Shown here: positions 17,144-25,908 of the stretch, one piece after another | Layout: each line of letters opens with the position of its first letter | Numbering within the stretch: position 1 is the first letter of the stretch | Origin: Mesorhizobium carmichaelinearum | GTDB lineage: Bacteria > Pseudomonadota > Alphaproteobacteria > Rhizobiales > Rhizobiaceae | Direction of reading: 5' to 3' | Length of the DNA stretch: 64,000 nucleotides | Assembly: GCF_900199455.1 (NCBI RefSeq) | Contig: NZ_FZQR01000002.1 | Location: 248,001-312,000 of the forward strand | Notes under the pieces: generated by a model | Told to the model about the DNA's origin: nothing | Seen by the model: the letters and a program-made list of their open reading frames with translations, nothing else | The model's database searches: none | Position numbers and translations under genes: made by a program

Positions 17144-18583
17144 TCAGTTGCGCTTCTTGGCCCGGCCGGCGAACGGATTGTCCGAAGTGCGCAGCGCGAT
17201 GCGGATCGGCACGCCCGGCATGTCGAAGGCTTCGCGCAGGCTGTTCGAGAGATAGCGCACATAGGATTGCGGCATCGCATCCGGACGCGAGCACTGGACC
17301 ACAAAACCCGGCGGCCGCGTCTTGGCCTGGGTGACATATTTGACCTTGAGCCGGCGCCCGGCAACGGCGGGCGGCGGGTGGTGCGCCAGTATGGCTTCGA
17401 GCCAGCGGTTGAGCTTGCCGGTCGAGACACGGCTGTTCCAGACCTTGTGGGTCCTCAGCACCGCATCCATCAGCTTGTCGAGGCCGCGCCCGGTCTCGGC
17501 CGAGACCGGCACCGCCTGGATGCCGCGCACCTGCGGCAGCAGCCGCTCGGTCTTCTCACGCAGTTCGGCCAGCAGCTCCTGCGGATGATCGATCAGATCC
17601 CATTTGTTGAAGGCGATCACCGGCGCCCTGCCTTCGCGGATGATCAGGTCGGCGATCTGCAGATCCTGCTTCTCGAAGGGAATGGTGGCGTCGAGCACGA
17701 TGACGACGATCTCGGCAAAGCGGATGGCGCGCAAGCCGTCCTGCACCGACATCACTTCCAGCTTTTCGTGGATCCTGGCCTTGCGGCGCATGCCGGCCGT
17801 GTCGAACAGTTTCAGCCGACGGCCATGCCAGTCCCAGTCGACCGAAATCGAATCGCGGGTGATGCCGGCTTCCGGTCCGGTCAGCAGCCGCTCCTCGCCT
17901 ATCAGCGCGTTGATCAGCGTTGACTTGCCGGCGTTCGGGCGGCCGACGACAGCGATGCGCATCGGCTTGGTGTCGTCGTAGGTGTGCACATCCTCGGCAT
18001 CAGGGTCGGCGATGTCCTCGCCGATCAGCACCTCGGTGACGGCGACCTCATCGTCTTCGCCCTCTTCCTCTTCACCAAAGGCGCGCGCCTCGCCGAGCGC
18101 GGCAATCACCGCATCGCGCAGATCGGGCATGCCTTGGCCATGTTCGGCCGAAACCGGGATCGGCTCGCCCAGCCCGAGTTCCCAGGCCTCCAGCATGCCA
18201 CCTTGCGCACCCTTGGCCTCGGCTTTGTTGGCGACCAGCACGACCGGCTTGCCGGATTTGCGCACGATCTCGGCAAAAGTCCTGTCGTCGGGCAGCAGGC
18301 CGGATTTGGCATCGATGGTGAAGAAGATCAGGTCGGCTTCGCGGATGGCGATCTCGGTCTGCACGCGCATGCGGCCGGGCAAGGTCGAGGCACCGGCGTC
18401 CTCGAAGCCGGCGGTGTCGATGACATCGAAATGCAGGTCGTAGAGCTTGGCGGCATGGACGCGACGATCGCGGGTGACACCCGGCGTGTCGTCGACAAGC
18501 GCCAGCTTCCTTCCCACCAGCCGATTGAAAAGGGTCGATTTGCCGACGTTAGGTCTGCCGATGATGGCGACTTTGAAGGTCAT
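17144..18583 (-). CDS. der: GTPase Der (EngA), ribosome assembly
   Basis: Der is a tandem GTPase needed for 50S subunit maturation. The 479-residue protein has two G domains: the first with GRPNVGKST at about residues 8-16, DTAGFED and NKAE; the second with GRPNAGKST near residue 207, DTAGMRRK and NKWD, followed by the KH-like C-terminal domain ending AGRAKKRN. An acidic linker ([15 protein letters not shown]) separates them. The G4 box of domain 1 reads NKAE rather than NKxD, which is common in alphaproteobacterial Der. ATG 18583 gives MTFKVAIIG. Confidence 0.96.
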   Translation of the reverse strand: MTFKVAIIGRPNVGKSTLFNRLVGRKLALVDDTPGVTRDRRVHAAKLYDLHFDVIDTAGFEDAGASTLPGRMRVQTEIAIREADLIFFTIDAKSGLLPDDRTFAEIVRKSGKPVVLVANKAEAKGAQGGMLEAWELGLGEPIPVSAEHGQGMPDLRDAVIAALGEARAFGEEEEGEDDEVAVTEVLIGEDIADPDAEDVHTYDDTKPMRIAVVGRPNAGKSTLINALIGEERLLTGPEAGITRDSISVDWDWHGRRLKLFDTAGMRRKARIHEKLEVMSVQDGLRAIRFAEIVVIVLDATIPFEKQDLQIADLIIREGRAPVIAFNKWDLIDHPQELLAELREKTERLLPQVRGIQAVPVSAETGRGLDKLMDAVLRTHKVWNSRVSTGKLNRWLEAILAHHPPPAVAGRRLKVKYVTQAKTRPPGFVVQCSRPDAMPQSYVRYLSNSLREAFDMPGVPIRIALRTSDNPFAGRAKKRN

Positions 18584-18597
18584 ACGGTCCCACAATC

Positions 18598-18646
18598 ATG
18601 CATGTCGTTGTCCCAAAACCGCTGCACACTTTTGGGCGACATGCAT
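18598..18646. repeat. Intergenic palindromic repeat (family A, copy 2)
   Basis: A 49-base inverted repeat with perfect outer arms ATGCATGTCG and CGACATGCAT and inner arms CCCAAAA and TTTTGGG. It starts 15 bases upstream of the der start and ends directly at the stop codon of the YfgM-like gene, so a der-yfgM transcript would carry it as a hairpin. Confidence 0.85.
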
Positions 18647-19315
18647 TTACGAGGCATTGCCAGAGCCGCGGATCAGCTCGGACATCAGCGTTGCCCGCTC
18701 GCGGGTGTTGCGCGGGGCGCCGTCATCGGCGGCGATCTGGTCGAACAGCTTCAGCGCGTCCTGGGTCTTGCCTTCCTTCCAGGCGGCAAGGCCGAGCGCC
18801 TCACGCGCCGTGTGGCGCAGCGTGTTGGTGTCCGATGTCAGCGCCTCGACGCGGCTGGAGACGTCGGCGAAGGAGCCGTGATCGACGAGCAGGAGTGCTG
18901 CCCGGAGCCGCGCCATGTCGCGAATGCCCTGGGGGATAGCGGTGTCGGCGGCAACGTTGTCGAAATCCTTGACGGCCGCATCGGTATCGCCCTTGCTCGC
19001 CTTGACAGTGGCGGCACGCATGCGGGCGAGCAGCGGATAGGCGCCGTAGCCGTCCTTCTCCAGCTGATCGAGTGCGGCCAGCGCATCGTCGTTCTTACCG
19101 TCATTGGCAAGCTTCAGCGCCTGCGAGAAGGCATCGCCGGAGCGGTTGGCGCGGGTCTCGTCCCAATAGCGATAGCCGACGAAGGCGGCGGTGCCGACCA
19201 CCACCAGGATCGCAATGACAAGCAAGGCCGGGCCGAAACGGTCCCACAGCTTCTGCGCCTGTTCGCGACGCATCTCGTCGTTGACTTCACGGATAAAACT
19301 GTCGTCGGACATCAA
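18647..19315 (-). CDS. YfgM-like tetratricopeptide membrane protein
   Basis: The 222-residue product has a charged N-terminus (DDSFIREVNDEMRREQAQKLWDRFG), one membrane helix (ALLVIAILVVVGTAAFVGY, residues about 29-47) and a periplasmic helical domain with TPR-like repeats (GDAFSQALKLANDGKNDDALAALDQLEKDG...). This layout matches YfgM/DUF2133 proteins, which work with the SecYEG-PpiD exit site or with BamB. It lies directly upstream of der on the same strand. A second in-frame ATG at 19312 is an equally good start. Confidence 0.82.
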   Translation of the reverse strand: MMSDDSFIREVNDEMRREQAQKLWDRFGPALLVIAILVVVGTAAFVGYRYWDETRANRSGDAFSQALKLANDGKNDDALAALDQLEKDGYGAYPLLARMRAATVKASKGDTDAAVKDFDNVAADTAIPQGIRDMARLRAALLLVDHGSFADVSSRVEALTSDTNTLRHTAREALGLAAWKEGKTQDALKLFDQIAADDGAPRNTRERATLMSELIRGSGNAS

Positions 19316-19406
19316 TCAAAACCACTTTTGCCCCGGGCCGGGGCGGTTCATGAGCCCGCGTTTTAGCGAAATTTTGTCGGCATGGAAGGGGTTGAAGCGG
19401 AAAATC

Positions 19407-19452
19407 GCCGGTTTGCCCGGGGCAAACGGATGTTTGCCCCGGGCAAACCGGC
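19407..19452. repeat. Perfect 21-bp inverted repeat with GGAT loop
   Basis: Arms at 19407-19427 and 19432-19452 are perfect reverse complements separated only by GGAT. Each arm also contains its own smaller palindrome built on TTTGCCC and GGGCAAA. A related GCCCCGGGCCGGGGC lies nearby at about 19328. AAAAA follows on the plus strand and TTTT on the minus strand. It lies between the divergent YfgM-like and deacetylase genes. Confidence 0.85.
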
Positions 19453-19528
19453 AAAAAGCCCAACCGCACCCACGCCACATTTCGGGGATAGCCGGCTTGC
19501 TGACCGCCAGGAGCCTGTAAGTTTGCCG

Positions 19529-20530
19529 ATGCCTTGTTTGTCTCGCGTTGTTGCGTTTGCGCTTGCCTCGCTGGCCACTGCCGGCGCGGTTCAGGCCGAT
19601 CCGCCCGCGCCACCAATGCCGGCAAAGCCGAAGCAGGTGGTCATCATCTCGTTCGACAGCGCCCGCGACATCTCGCAGTGGAAGCGCAGCCGCGCGCTGG
19701 CACAGCGCACCGGCGCGCATTTCACCTATTTTCTCTCCTGCGTGTTCCTGCTGTCACCGGACACGCGCAAGGAATACACCGCGCCCGGGAAGACAGCTGG
19801 CAAATCCAACATCGGCTTTGCCGCTTCCAAACAGGAAGTGACTGAGCGGCTCGAGCAGATCGGTCTTGCCGCGCATGAGGGCCACGACATCGCCAGCCAC
19901 GCCTGCGGCCATTTCGACGGCAAGGACTGGAGCAAGGCCGACTGGCTGAAGGAATTCGGTTCGTTCAAGCATATTGTCGAGAACGCCTATGCGATCAACG
20001 GCATCGCACCCGAACCCGATGGCTGGCGCGATTTCGCCCGGCATGCGGTGGTCGGTTTTCGCGCGCCCTATCTGTCGGCAAGCAAGGCGCTCTACGAGGC
20101 CTTGCCAGCCGCCGGCTACCAGTTCGACGCCAGCGGCGTTTCACAAGGCCCTGCCCTGCCGCCGACCGTCGGCGGCATCACCCGCTTTTCACTGCCGCAA
20201 ATCCCGGAAGGTCCGAATTCCAGGCCGGTGATCGCCATGGATTACAATCTCTATGTCAGGCATTCCGGCGGCTTCGAGCGGCCGAGCAAAGCGGGCGAAT
20301 TCGCCGACCGGACCTATCAGGCGTTTCGCGCCGCCTTCGATACGCAGTACCAGGGCAAGCGCATTCCGCTGGAACTCGGCTTCCACTTCACGCTGATGAA
20401 TGACGGCGCCTACTGGAACGCGCTGGAGCGCTTCGCCGGCGAGGTCTGCGTCAAGGCCGATGTCGAGTGCATCAGTTTTCGCGATTATGTTTCGCGGCAG
20501 GATGCCAAGCAAGCTTCGGTTGGCGGCTAA
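19529..20530 (+). CDS. Secreted polysaccharide deacetylase
   Basis: The 333-residue protein has a Sec signal peptide (MPCLSRVVAFALASLATAGAVQA) and a NodB-like fold. The metal motif is not a classic NodB set but is consistent: SFDSARD near the start, EGHDIASHACGHFDG with the H-x3-H pattern, and GFRAPYLSASKALYEAL (the RxP segment). The substrate is unknown; wall or capsule glycan are candidates. ATG 19529 is 16 bases from the nearest AGGAG, while a TTG at 19523 is about 10 bases from it, so the true start may be the TTG two codons earlier. A hairpin is formed across its stop codon. Confidence 0.83.
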   Translation: MPCLSRVVAFALASLATAGAVQADPPAPPMPAKPKQVVIISFDSARDISQWKRSRALAQRTGAHFTYFLSCVFLLSPDTRKEYTAPGKTAGKSNIGFAASKQEVTERLEQIGLAAHEGHDIASHACGHFDGKDWSKADWLKEFGSFKHIVENAYAINGIAPEPDGWRDFARHAVVGFRAPYLSASKALYEALPAAGYQFDASGVSQGPALPPTVGGITRFSLPQIPEGPNSRPVIAMDYNLYVRHSGGFERPSKAGEFADRTYQAFRAAFDTQYQGKRIPLELGFHFTLMNDGAYWNALERFAGEVCVKADVECISFRDYVSRQDAKQASVGG

Positions 20531-20540
20531 GCCGCCAACC
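20518..20540 (+). terminator. Hairpin with the stop codon as its loop
   Basis: GGTTGGCGGC and GCCGCCAACC form a perfect 10-bp stem whose three-base loop is the TAA stop codon of the deacetylase gene. There is no immediate T-tract; TTTTTC follows about 14 bases later. It may end or stabilise the transcript, and it also lies just beyond the bacA stop on the other strand. Confidence 0.55.
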
Positions 20541-20560
20541 CAGTTCGCATCAAGTTTTTC

Positions 20561-21841
20561 TTAGGCCGGATCTTCGGCACCCTGCCTTGCCAGGTAGCGC
20601 TGGTCGATATCAGGCAACGGCTCGCCTTGCAGCGTCGCTTCGAAGGCGCGCAGGCGCTTGTGGACCGACTGCAGCTCGACGATAGTCGACCAGGAGGTGA
20701 GCAGGAACTGCAGCGAACCTGTCACCTTGCCGAATGCGTTCGAGATCTGGTTCAGCGCGCCGAAGGTTATCTTGTGTGCAACCAGCGACGGACCCAGGAT
20801 CAGCAGCGAGAAAATGTTGTCTGCCTGAAGGTAGGTGTACCGGACAACGTTGAAATAGATGTAGTGGAAATAGAGCCTGAAATAATTGTGCCGGACATTG
20901 GCGAACAGCTCGGCAGTGGTCGCGGGTTGCGCCCTATCCGCATGGTCTTCGCCGTAAACCAGCTCCTTCCGGTAAGCGGCTTCGACGCGCTGGTTGCGGA
21001 ACTGCAGCCCCGGAAGCTTCAGCCCGGCAATCATCACTGAGATCGTGCCGAACAGACACCAGGCAAGTGCCGCGACCACCAGGGGCTGCGGGACAGCGCC
21101 GATGATCGGCAATTCGCTGATATGGGCCTGCAACTGAATCATGACCGGCAGGAAAGCGATCAGGGTCATGATCGACTGGACGAAGCTGGAGCCGAGATCC
21201 TCCATGATCTGCGAGAACCGCATCGTGTCTTCCTGGATTCGCTGCGAAGCACCCTCGATATGGCGCAGCCTGCCCCAGTTCTCGATGAAGTAGTTGTTCA
21301 TCGCCGTGCGCCAGCGGAAGATCCAGTGGCTGACGATGAAGGCGTTGACCACCTGCACATTCATGCCGACCAGCGCGAGCCAGGAAAAATCGGCCAATCC
21401 GGTGTAGAATTCACCGTTGGTCGATTTTCCGGTCCCAGACATCAGGCCTTGCACATAGTCGAAGAAGGGTCCGTACCAGGCGTTGACGGCGACGCTGACC
21501 TGCACATTGAAATAGATGAAGAACAGGATGACCGCCGTCATCAGGATCGACCAGCGCTGCCAAGGATGCGGCGAATACCAGCTCCAGAACGCGTAGAAGA
21601 CGAGCACGCAAAACGCGAAGTAGAGATAGAACCACAGAAACGGCTTCGATAAGAGGATGGCGATGCCGATGATCGGTGGCGCGTCGGCGGCGGCTGGCGG
21701 CATCCCGAAAACGGCGCCCAATTGCTCTCCGCCGAAAAACCAGAACAGGATTGCCGCAAGGCTCCAGATAGCGGCCGAAGAGAAAAACAGCTTCGGCTGC
21801 GGGAAGAAGGATACGAACACTGTGGTGAATTCCTTGCTCAA
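20561..21841 (-). CDS. bacA: SbmA/BacA-family peptide transporter
   Basis: The 426-residue inner-membrane protein matches BacA of rhizobia in length and motifs, for example FVSFFPQPKLFFSSAAIWS, HWIFRWRTAMNNYFIENW, IEGASQRIQEDTMRFSQIMEDLG and RHNYFRLYFHYIYFNVVRYTYLQADN. BacA takes up peptides and antibiotics such as bleomycin, affects very-long-chain fatty acid modification of lipid A, and in some symbioses is essential for survival against plant NCR peptides. Its importance in this strain cannot be judged from sequence. It is transcribed alone, convergent with the deacetylase. Confidence 0.92.
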   Translation of the reverse strand: MSKEFTTVFVSFFPQPKLFFSSAAIWSLAAILFWFFGGEQLGAVFGMPPAAADAPPIIGIAILLSKPFLWFYLYFAFCVLVFYAFWSWYSPHPWQRWSILMTAVILFFIYFNVQVSVAVNAWYGPFFDYVQGLMSGTGKSTNGEFYTGLADFSWLALVGMNVQVVNAFIVSHWIFRWRTAMNNYFIENWGRLRHIEGASQRIQEDTMRFSQIMEDLGSSFVQSIMTLIAFLPVMIQLQAHISELPIIGAVPQPLVVAALAWCLFGTISVMIAGLKLPGLQFRNQRVEAAYRKELVYGEDHADRAQPATTAELFANVRHNYFRLYFHYIYFNVVRYTYLQADNIFSLLILGPSLVAHKITFGALNQISNAFGKVTGSLQFLLTSWSTIVELQSVHKRLRAFEATLQGEPLPDIDQRYLARQGAEDPA

Positions 21842-21934
21842 TGGGCAAATCAGCTGACTTCGGCGGGCATAAAGTCACACATTAGGGGGAAAGAAAATGC
21901 CTGCCCGATGCCCGGCGCAGAGCAAGACCACAAA

Positions 21935-23092
21935 TCATGGCGATTTTGGCGCGGCCGACCATGTGATGGCGCCGGAGACCACCAGCATGGCCGCAGCGAC
22001 GATCGAAGCGAGGAAGAAATCGCCTGACATTTGCGCCAAAAGGCCGGCGGCGATCGGCCCGATGATCTGGCCAAGGCCGAACGACGCCGTCATCAACGCA
22101 AAGATGCGCCGGGGCGCCTTTGGCGCCTGCTGCCGCGCGGCCTGCAAGCCAAGTGCCGTGATGGCGATGAAAGTGCCGCCGAGCAACAGACCGCCCAGCA
22201 GTGGCCCTAAATATCCGCCAAGCGCCACGCTGGCGGTAACGCCGATCACTTCGATGAAACATGCCAGCGCATAGGCGGCGTAGAGCCCGATCCGTCCGGC
22301 GATCTTCTGCCACAGCCAGGTCGAGGGAAAACCGGCAAGGCCGGCGACCAGCCACACCATGGCCTCGAAGACGCGGCTGCCGCCACCTTGGCGGACGATG
22401 GCGACCAGGAATGTTGCCGTCACCACATAACCAAACCCGAACAGACCATAGGCGACGATGACCTTCATCAGCGACCGGCCTTTCGGCAGCGCCGGCTCAC
22501 GGACGGCTTCACCGTTGGCGAGCGGGCCTTCGTTGGCCAGCAGCGCCACGACGACGAAGCCACACGCCGAAATCGCCGCCGACCACAGCCAGCCCGCCGC
22601 CCAGCCGGCGTGCTCGGTGACCAGCACCGCCATCATCGCCGCCGAGATCGCGATGCCGAGGCCAACGCCGCCAAAATGCCAGGCCTGCAGATCGCCACGA
22701 CCGGCAGCATTGATATGGCTGAAAACGATGCTGGCCATGAAGACCATGACGAAGGCGCTGGCCAGACCGGCCAGAAAGCGGATGACGAGAAAGGCGACCA
22801 TCGCGTCGGTCAGCCCCATCAGCGCGGCCAGGACGGTGCTGGCACCGAGACCAGCCAGCATCAGCAGATGCTCGCGCCCATGCGCCCAACCGCCCGCCGC
22901 AGCAAACGCGCCGACGAGGTAGCCGAGATAATTGGCGGAAGCGATCCATCCGGCATTGGCCGGCGACAGATGCAGCTCTTCCATCATGCCGGGCAGGATC
23001 GGCGTGTAGACGAAGCGGCCGATGCCCATGGCGACCGCCATGGCGATCATGCCGGCGAGGGTGAAACGCAGCGCTGTTGAGGCCGATGTCAT
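21935..23092 (-). CDS. YbfB/YjiJ-family MFS transporter
   Basis: The 385-residue protein has about twelve membrane helices and the early segment GMIAMAVAMGIGRFVYTPILP, characteristic of the YbfB/YjiJ group of major facilitators. NAGWIASANYLGYLVGAFAA and GGWAHGREHLLMLAG follow. The substrate is not known. ATG 23092 is preferred to an upstream in-frame ATG at 23128. The LysR gene at 23530 and a short reverse-strand gene lie upstream. Confidence 0.85.
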   Translation of the reverse strand: MTSASTALRFTLAGMIAMAVAMGIGRFVYTPILPGMMEELHLSPANAGWIASANYLGYLVGAFAAAGGWAHGREHLLMLAGLGASTVLAALMGLTDAMVAFLVIRFLAGLASAFVMVFMASIVFSHINAAGRGDLQAWHFGGVGLGIAISAAMMAVLVTEHAGWAAGWLWSAAISACGFVVVALLANEGPLANGEAVREPALPKGRSLMKVIVAYGLFGFGYVVTATFLVAIVRQGGGSRVFEAMVWLVAGLAGFPSTWLWQKIAGRIGLYAAYALACFIEVIGVTASVALGGYLGPLLGGLLLGGTFIAITALGLQAARQQAPKAPRRIFALMTASFGLGQIIGPIAAGLLAQMSGDFFLASIVAAAMLVVSGAITWSAAPKSP

Positions 23093-23208
23093 TGCAGCGC
23101 ACAATAAATGCAGGGATCGCTGAAACAATCAGCCATCTGTTGGGCCAGCGCCACAAGGCGACCCGCTCGCCTCGACTCTTTCCTTAAGCCCGAAAGCGTG
23201 AAGTGCGT

Positions 23209-23433
23209 TCAGCAGCGCCCACCGAAACCGGCATGCAAGGAAGCGGTCTCGTGCACCGTCCGGCGCGCCGTCAGCCTGAACGGCACGTCGCCAAGTTCGC
23301 GCTCCGACATGGTGTTCAGCACGGGATGCGACAGCGGATCGGTCAGCCACGTCTGCGTATCGCCCTGCGAGCGCGACCCCGACGGCGTGCCCACGGCGAA
23401 CAGAACCTTCAGCGATGACAACAGCCTTAACAT
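23209..23433 (-). CDS. Possible small protein, 74 residues, unknown
   Basis: An open frame begins ATG 23433 with GGAG 7 bases upstream and encodes MLRLLSSLKVLFAVG, then TWLTDPLSHPVLNTMSERELGDVPF. The LTDPLSHP...MSERELGDVPF pattern resembles the tails of small arginine-rich rhizobial proteins (DUF1127-like), which often end with a similar LxDPLxHPxxxxMxxxELxDLPF stretch. The match is from memory of the family style and not a search. It occupies most of the 437-base gap between the MFS and LysR genes. Confidence 0.5.
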   Translation of the reverse strand: MLRLLSSLKVLFAVGTPSGSRSQGDTQTWLTDPLSHPVLNTMSERELGDVPFRLTARRTVHETASLHAGFGGRC

Positions 23434-23529
23434 TTCTGGCTCCACGGGTCTGGCTCCCATCGACAAAATCTGCCGTTTCTGCGCGTCTTTCAATTGAGAT
23501 TTCAGCCGGAGCAGTTTAGAAAATCTCAA

Positions 23530-24444
23530 ATGGCCATGCTCAACCGCGTCCATCTCAACGGCCTTCGCGCCGTCGAAACCGTTGCCCGTCTCGGCTCGCT
23601 TGCAGCGGCCGCCGGCGAGCTCAACGTTTCCGTCAGTGCCGTCAGCCAGCAGATCAGCCGCACCGAAAAGCAGCTCGGGCAGGCGCTGTTCGAGCGCACG
23701 GCGAGCGGTCTGGTGCTGACCGAATTCGGCGCCGTCTTCGCGACCCGCCTTGGGGCCGGATTTCGCGAGCTTGCCCAGGCCGTGGCGCTGGCCGACGAGG
23801 CGACGCAATGCACGTTGGTCGTCTCGGCCGCACCGGCCTTCGCTTCGAAATGGCTGCTGCCGCGATTGTCGCGTCACTTCGACCGCCATCCCAACGTGCT
23901 GCTGCGCATCGACGCGTCGGTGCGGCTGGCCAATCTCGACCATTCCGACATCGACATCGCCATCCGGCTTGGCGACGGCAAATGGCCGGGCGGGCAAGCG
24001 GAACTGCTCCTGGCGCAGGAGGTCTTCCCGGTCTGCGCGCCGGTGATTGCCAGGAAACTGAGCTCGATCGAGGACCTTGCCCAGACCTGTGCCATCACCG
24101 ACGAGCGGGCGATGATCAACTGGGAAAGCTGGTTCGCGGCCGCCGGTGTTGCGCCCGTCACCTTCCAGAAAGGCGCGCGCTTCACCGACCCGATGCTGTG
24201 CCTGGAATCGGCGATTGCCGGCCATGGGGTGATGCTAGGCTGGCAATTGCTGACGGCGGATGCACTGGCCGACGGGAGGCTGGTGGCGCCGTTCGGGATC
24301 CGCGCCCAGAGCGGCCTCGGCTATTGGCTGGTGACCGCGTCGGCCAAGACGGAAAGCCGCAAGGTCCGGGACTTCAAGGCCTGGATCAAGGAAGAGATCG
24401 AGGCGACGATGGCGCAGTTCGGGTCTCTGGAAAGCGCGGCCTAG
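23530..24444 (+). CDS. LysR family regulator (GcvA-like)
   Basis: The 304-residue protein has a helix-turn-helix in LNGLRAVETVARLGSLAAAAGELNVSVSAVSQQISRTEKQLG (residues about 8-48) and a C-terminal effector domain with SSIEDLAQTCAITDERAMINW. The pattern of a tryptophan-rich middle and VMLGWQLLTADALADGRLVAPFG resembles the GcvA/AmpR subgroup. Starts at 23530, 23536 or 23494 are all possible; 23530 gives the normal N-terminus. Its target may be the divergent small gene and MFS transporter. Confidence 0.88.
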   Translation: MAMLNRVHLNGLRAVETVARLGSLAAAAGELNVSVSAVSQQISRTEKQLGQALFERTASGLVLTEFGAVFATRLGAGFRELAQAVALADEATQCTLVVSAAPAFASKWLLPRLSRHFDRHPNVLLRIDASVRLANLDHSDIDIAIRLGDGKWPGGQAELLLAQEVFPVCAPVIARKLSSIEDLAQTCAITDERAMINWESWFAAAGVAPVTFQKGARFTDPMLCLESAIAGHGVMLGWQLLTADALADGRLVAPFGIRAQSGLGYWLVTASAKTESRKVRDFKAWIKEEIEATMAQFGSLESAA

Positions 24445-24451
24445 AGCCTGT

Positions 24452-24541
24452 TCCATTCCCGATAGAATCGGGATGGGGCTCTGTCTCTTTTGGTTGACCA
24501 TGATCTTTTCCGAAAACCGGTTGCCACTTTTCGGGATCATG
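24452..24541. repeat. Composite intergenic palindromes (family C)
   Basis: Two adjacent inverted repeats: CCATTCCCGAT/ATCGGGATGG at about 24452-24476, and CATGATC...CCGAAAAC / TTTTCGGGATCATG at 24499-24541. The second resembles family A in design (outer tetranucleotide-rich arms, inner A/T-rich arms) but differs in sequence. It lies between a LysR gene and the M29 aminopeptidase gene. Confidence 0.75.
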
Positions 24542-24629
24542 GCCTGAACTGGCCCAGCGCAATCGCGGTGGAAAGGATGCCGGCTGCGGTCTATGTAAGA
24601 TCAGATCAAACATCACGGCAGGCAGGATC

Positions 24630-25886
24630 ATGACCACACATTCGCGCGGCGTTTCCGCAACGATCGACCCGGTGAAGCTCGACAGGCTAGCGGAAGTCGC
24701 CATCAAGGTCGGACTGCAATTGCAGCCCGGACAGGATCTGGTGCTGACCTCTTCCATTGGCGCCCTTCCGCTGACCAGGCGCATCGTCGAGCATGCCTAC
24801 AAGGCCGGTGCCGGTCTGGTGACACCGATCTTCAACGATGACGAGATGACGCTGGCGCGCTACCGCTTCGGCGCCGACGCCGGTTTCGACCACGCCGCTG
24901 GCTGGCTCTATGAAGGCATGGCGAAGGCTTTCTCCAACAATGCGGCCAGGCTTGCCGTGCGCGGCGAGGATCCATCGCTGTTGTCGGCGCAGGACCCGGC
25001 GAAAGTGGCGCGCGCCAATAAGGCGAATTCCATGGCCTACCAGCCGGCGCTGGAAAAGATCACTGGCTTCGACATCAACTGGAACATCGTCGCTTATCCG
25101 GACCTCGCCTGGGCCAAGCAGGTTTTTCCCGATGACGCCGACGATGTCGCGGTGGCCAAGCTCGCCGATGCCATCTTCGCCGCTTCGCGAGTCGACGTGG
25201 AAGACCCGATCGCAAACTGGAAGGCACACAATGCGGCGCTGCGCGGCCGCACCGAATGGCTGAACGGCCATAATTTCCACGCGCTGCATTTCACCGGACC
25301 GGGCACCGACCTGACGGTCGGGCTGGCGGATGGCCATGAATGGATGGGCGGCGCCTCGACCGCCAAGAACGGCATCACCTGCAATCCGAACATCCCGACC
25401 GAGGAGGTCTTCACCACACCGCATGCCAGGCGGGTCGAAGGCCACGTCTCCTCGACCAAGCCGCTCTCCTACCAGGGCACGCTGATCGACGAGATCTCGG
25501 TGCGTTTCGAGGAAGGCAGGATCGTCGAGGCCAAGGCTTCGAAGGGCGAGGATGTGCTGAAGAAGGTGCTCGACACCGATGAGGGAGCGCGCCGTCTTGG
25601 CGAAGTGGCGCTGGTGCCGCATTCCTCGCCGATCTCGGCCAGCGGCCTGTTGTTCTTCAACACGCTGTTCGACGAAAACGCCGCCTGCCACATCGCGCTC
25701 GGCCAGTGTTATTCGAAGTGCTTCGTCGACGGCGCCTCGCTCAGCCAGGACGAGATCGCCGCGCGCGGCGGCAACAAGAGTTTTATCCACATCGACTGGA
25801 TGATCGGCTCGGACAAGATCGACATTGACGGCGTCCACAAGGACGGCAGCCGCGTGCCGGTGATGCGCAAGGGCGAGTGGGCCTGA
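24630..25886 (+). CDS. M29 family metallo-aminopeptidase
   Basis: The 418-residue protein matches the AmpS/PepS thermophilic-type aminopeptidases. Metal-ligand regions are visible: NIPTEEVFTTPHARRVEG (two glutamates), VPHSSPIS (His), LFFNTLFDENAACHIALG (Glu/His) and HIDWMIGS (His, Asp). These enzymes take residues from peptide N-termini in the cytoplasm using two metal ions. It is followed after 22 bases by a DUF488 gene on the same strand. Confidence 0.92.
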   Translation: MTTHSRGVSATIDPVKLDRLAEVAIKVGLQLQPGQDLVLTSSIGALPLTRRIVEHAYKAGAGLVTPIFNDDEMTLARYRFGADAGFDHAAGWLYEGMAKAFSNNAARLAVRGEDPSLLSAQDPAKVARANKANSMAYQPALEKITGFDINWNIVAYPDLAWAKQVFPDDADDVAVAKLADAIFAASRVDVEDPIANWKAHNAALRGRTEWLNGHNFHALHFTGPGTDLTVGLADGHEWMGGASTAKNGITCNPNIPTEEVFTTPHARRVEGHVSSTKPLSYQGTLIDEISVRFEEGRIVEAKASKGEDVLKKVLDTDEGARRLGEVALVPHSSPISASGLLFFNTLFDENAACHIALGQCYSKCFVDGASLSQDEIAARGGNKSFIHIDWMIGSDKIDIDGVHKDGSRVPVMRKGEWA

Positions 25887-25908
25887 GGGCAGAGTTGCGG
25901 AGGGTCCG

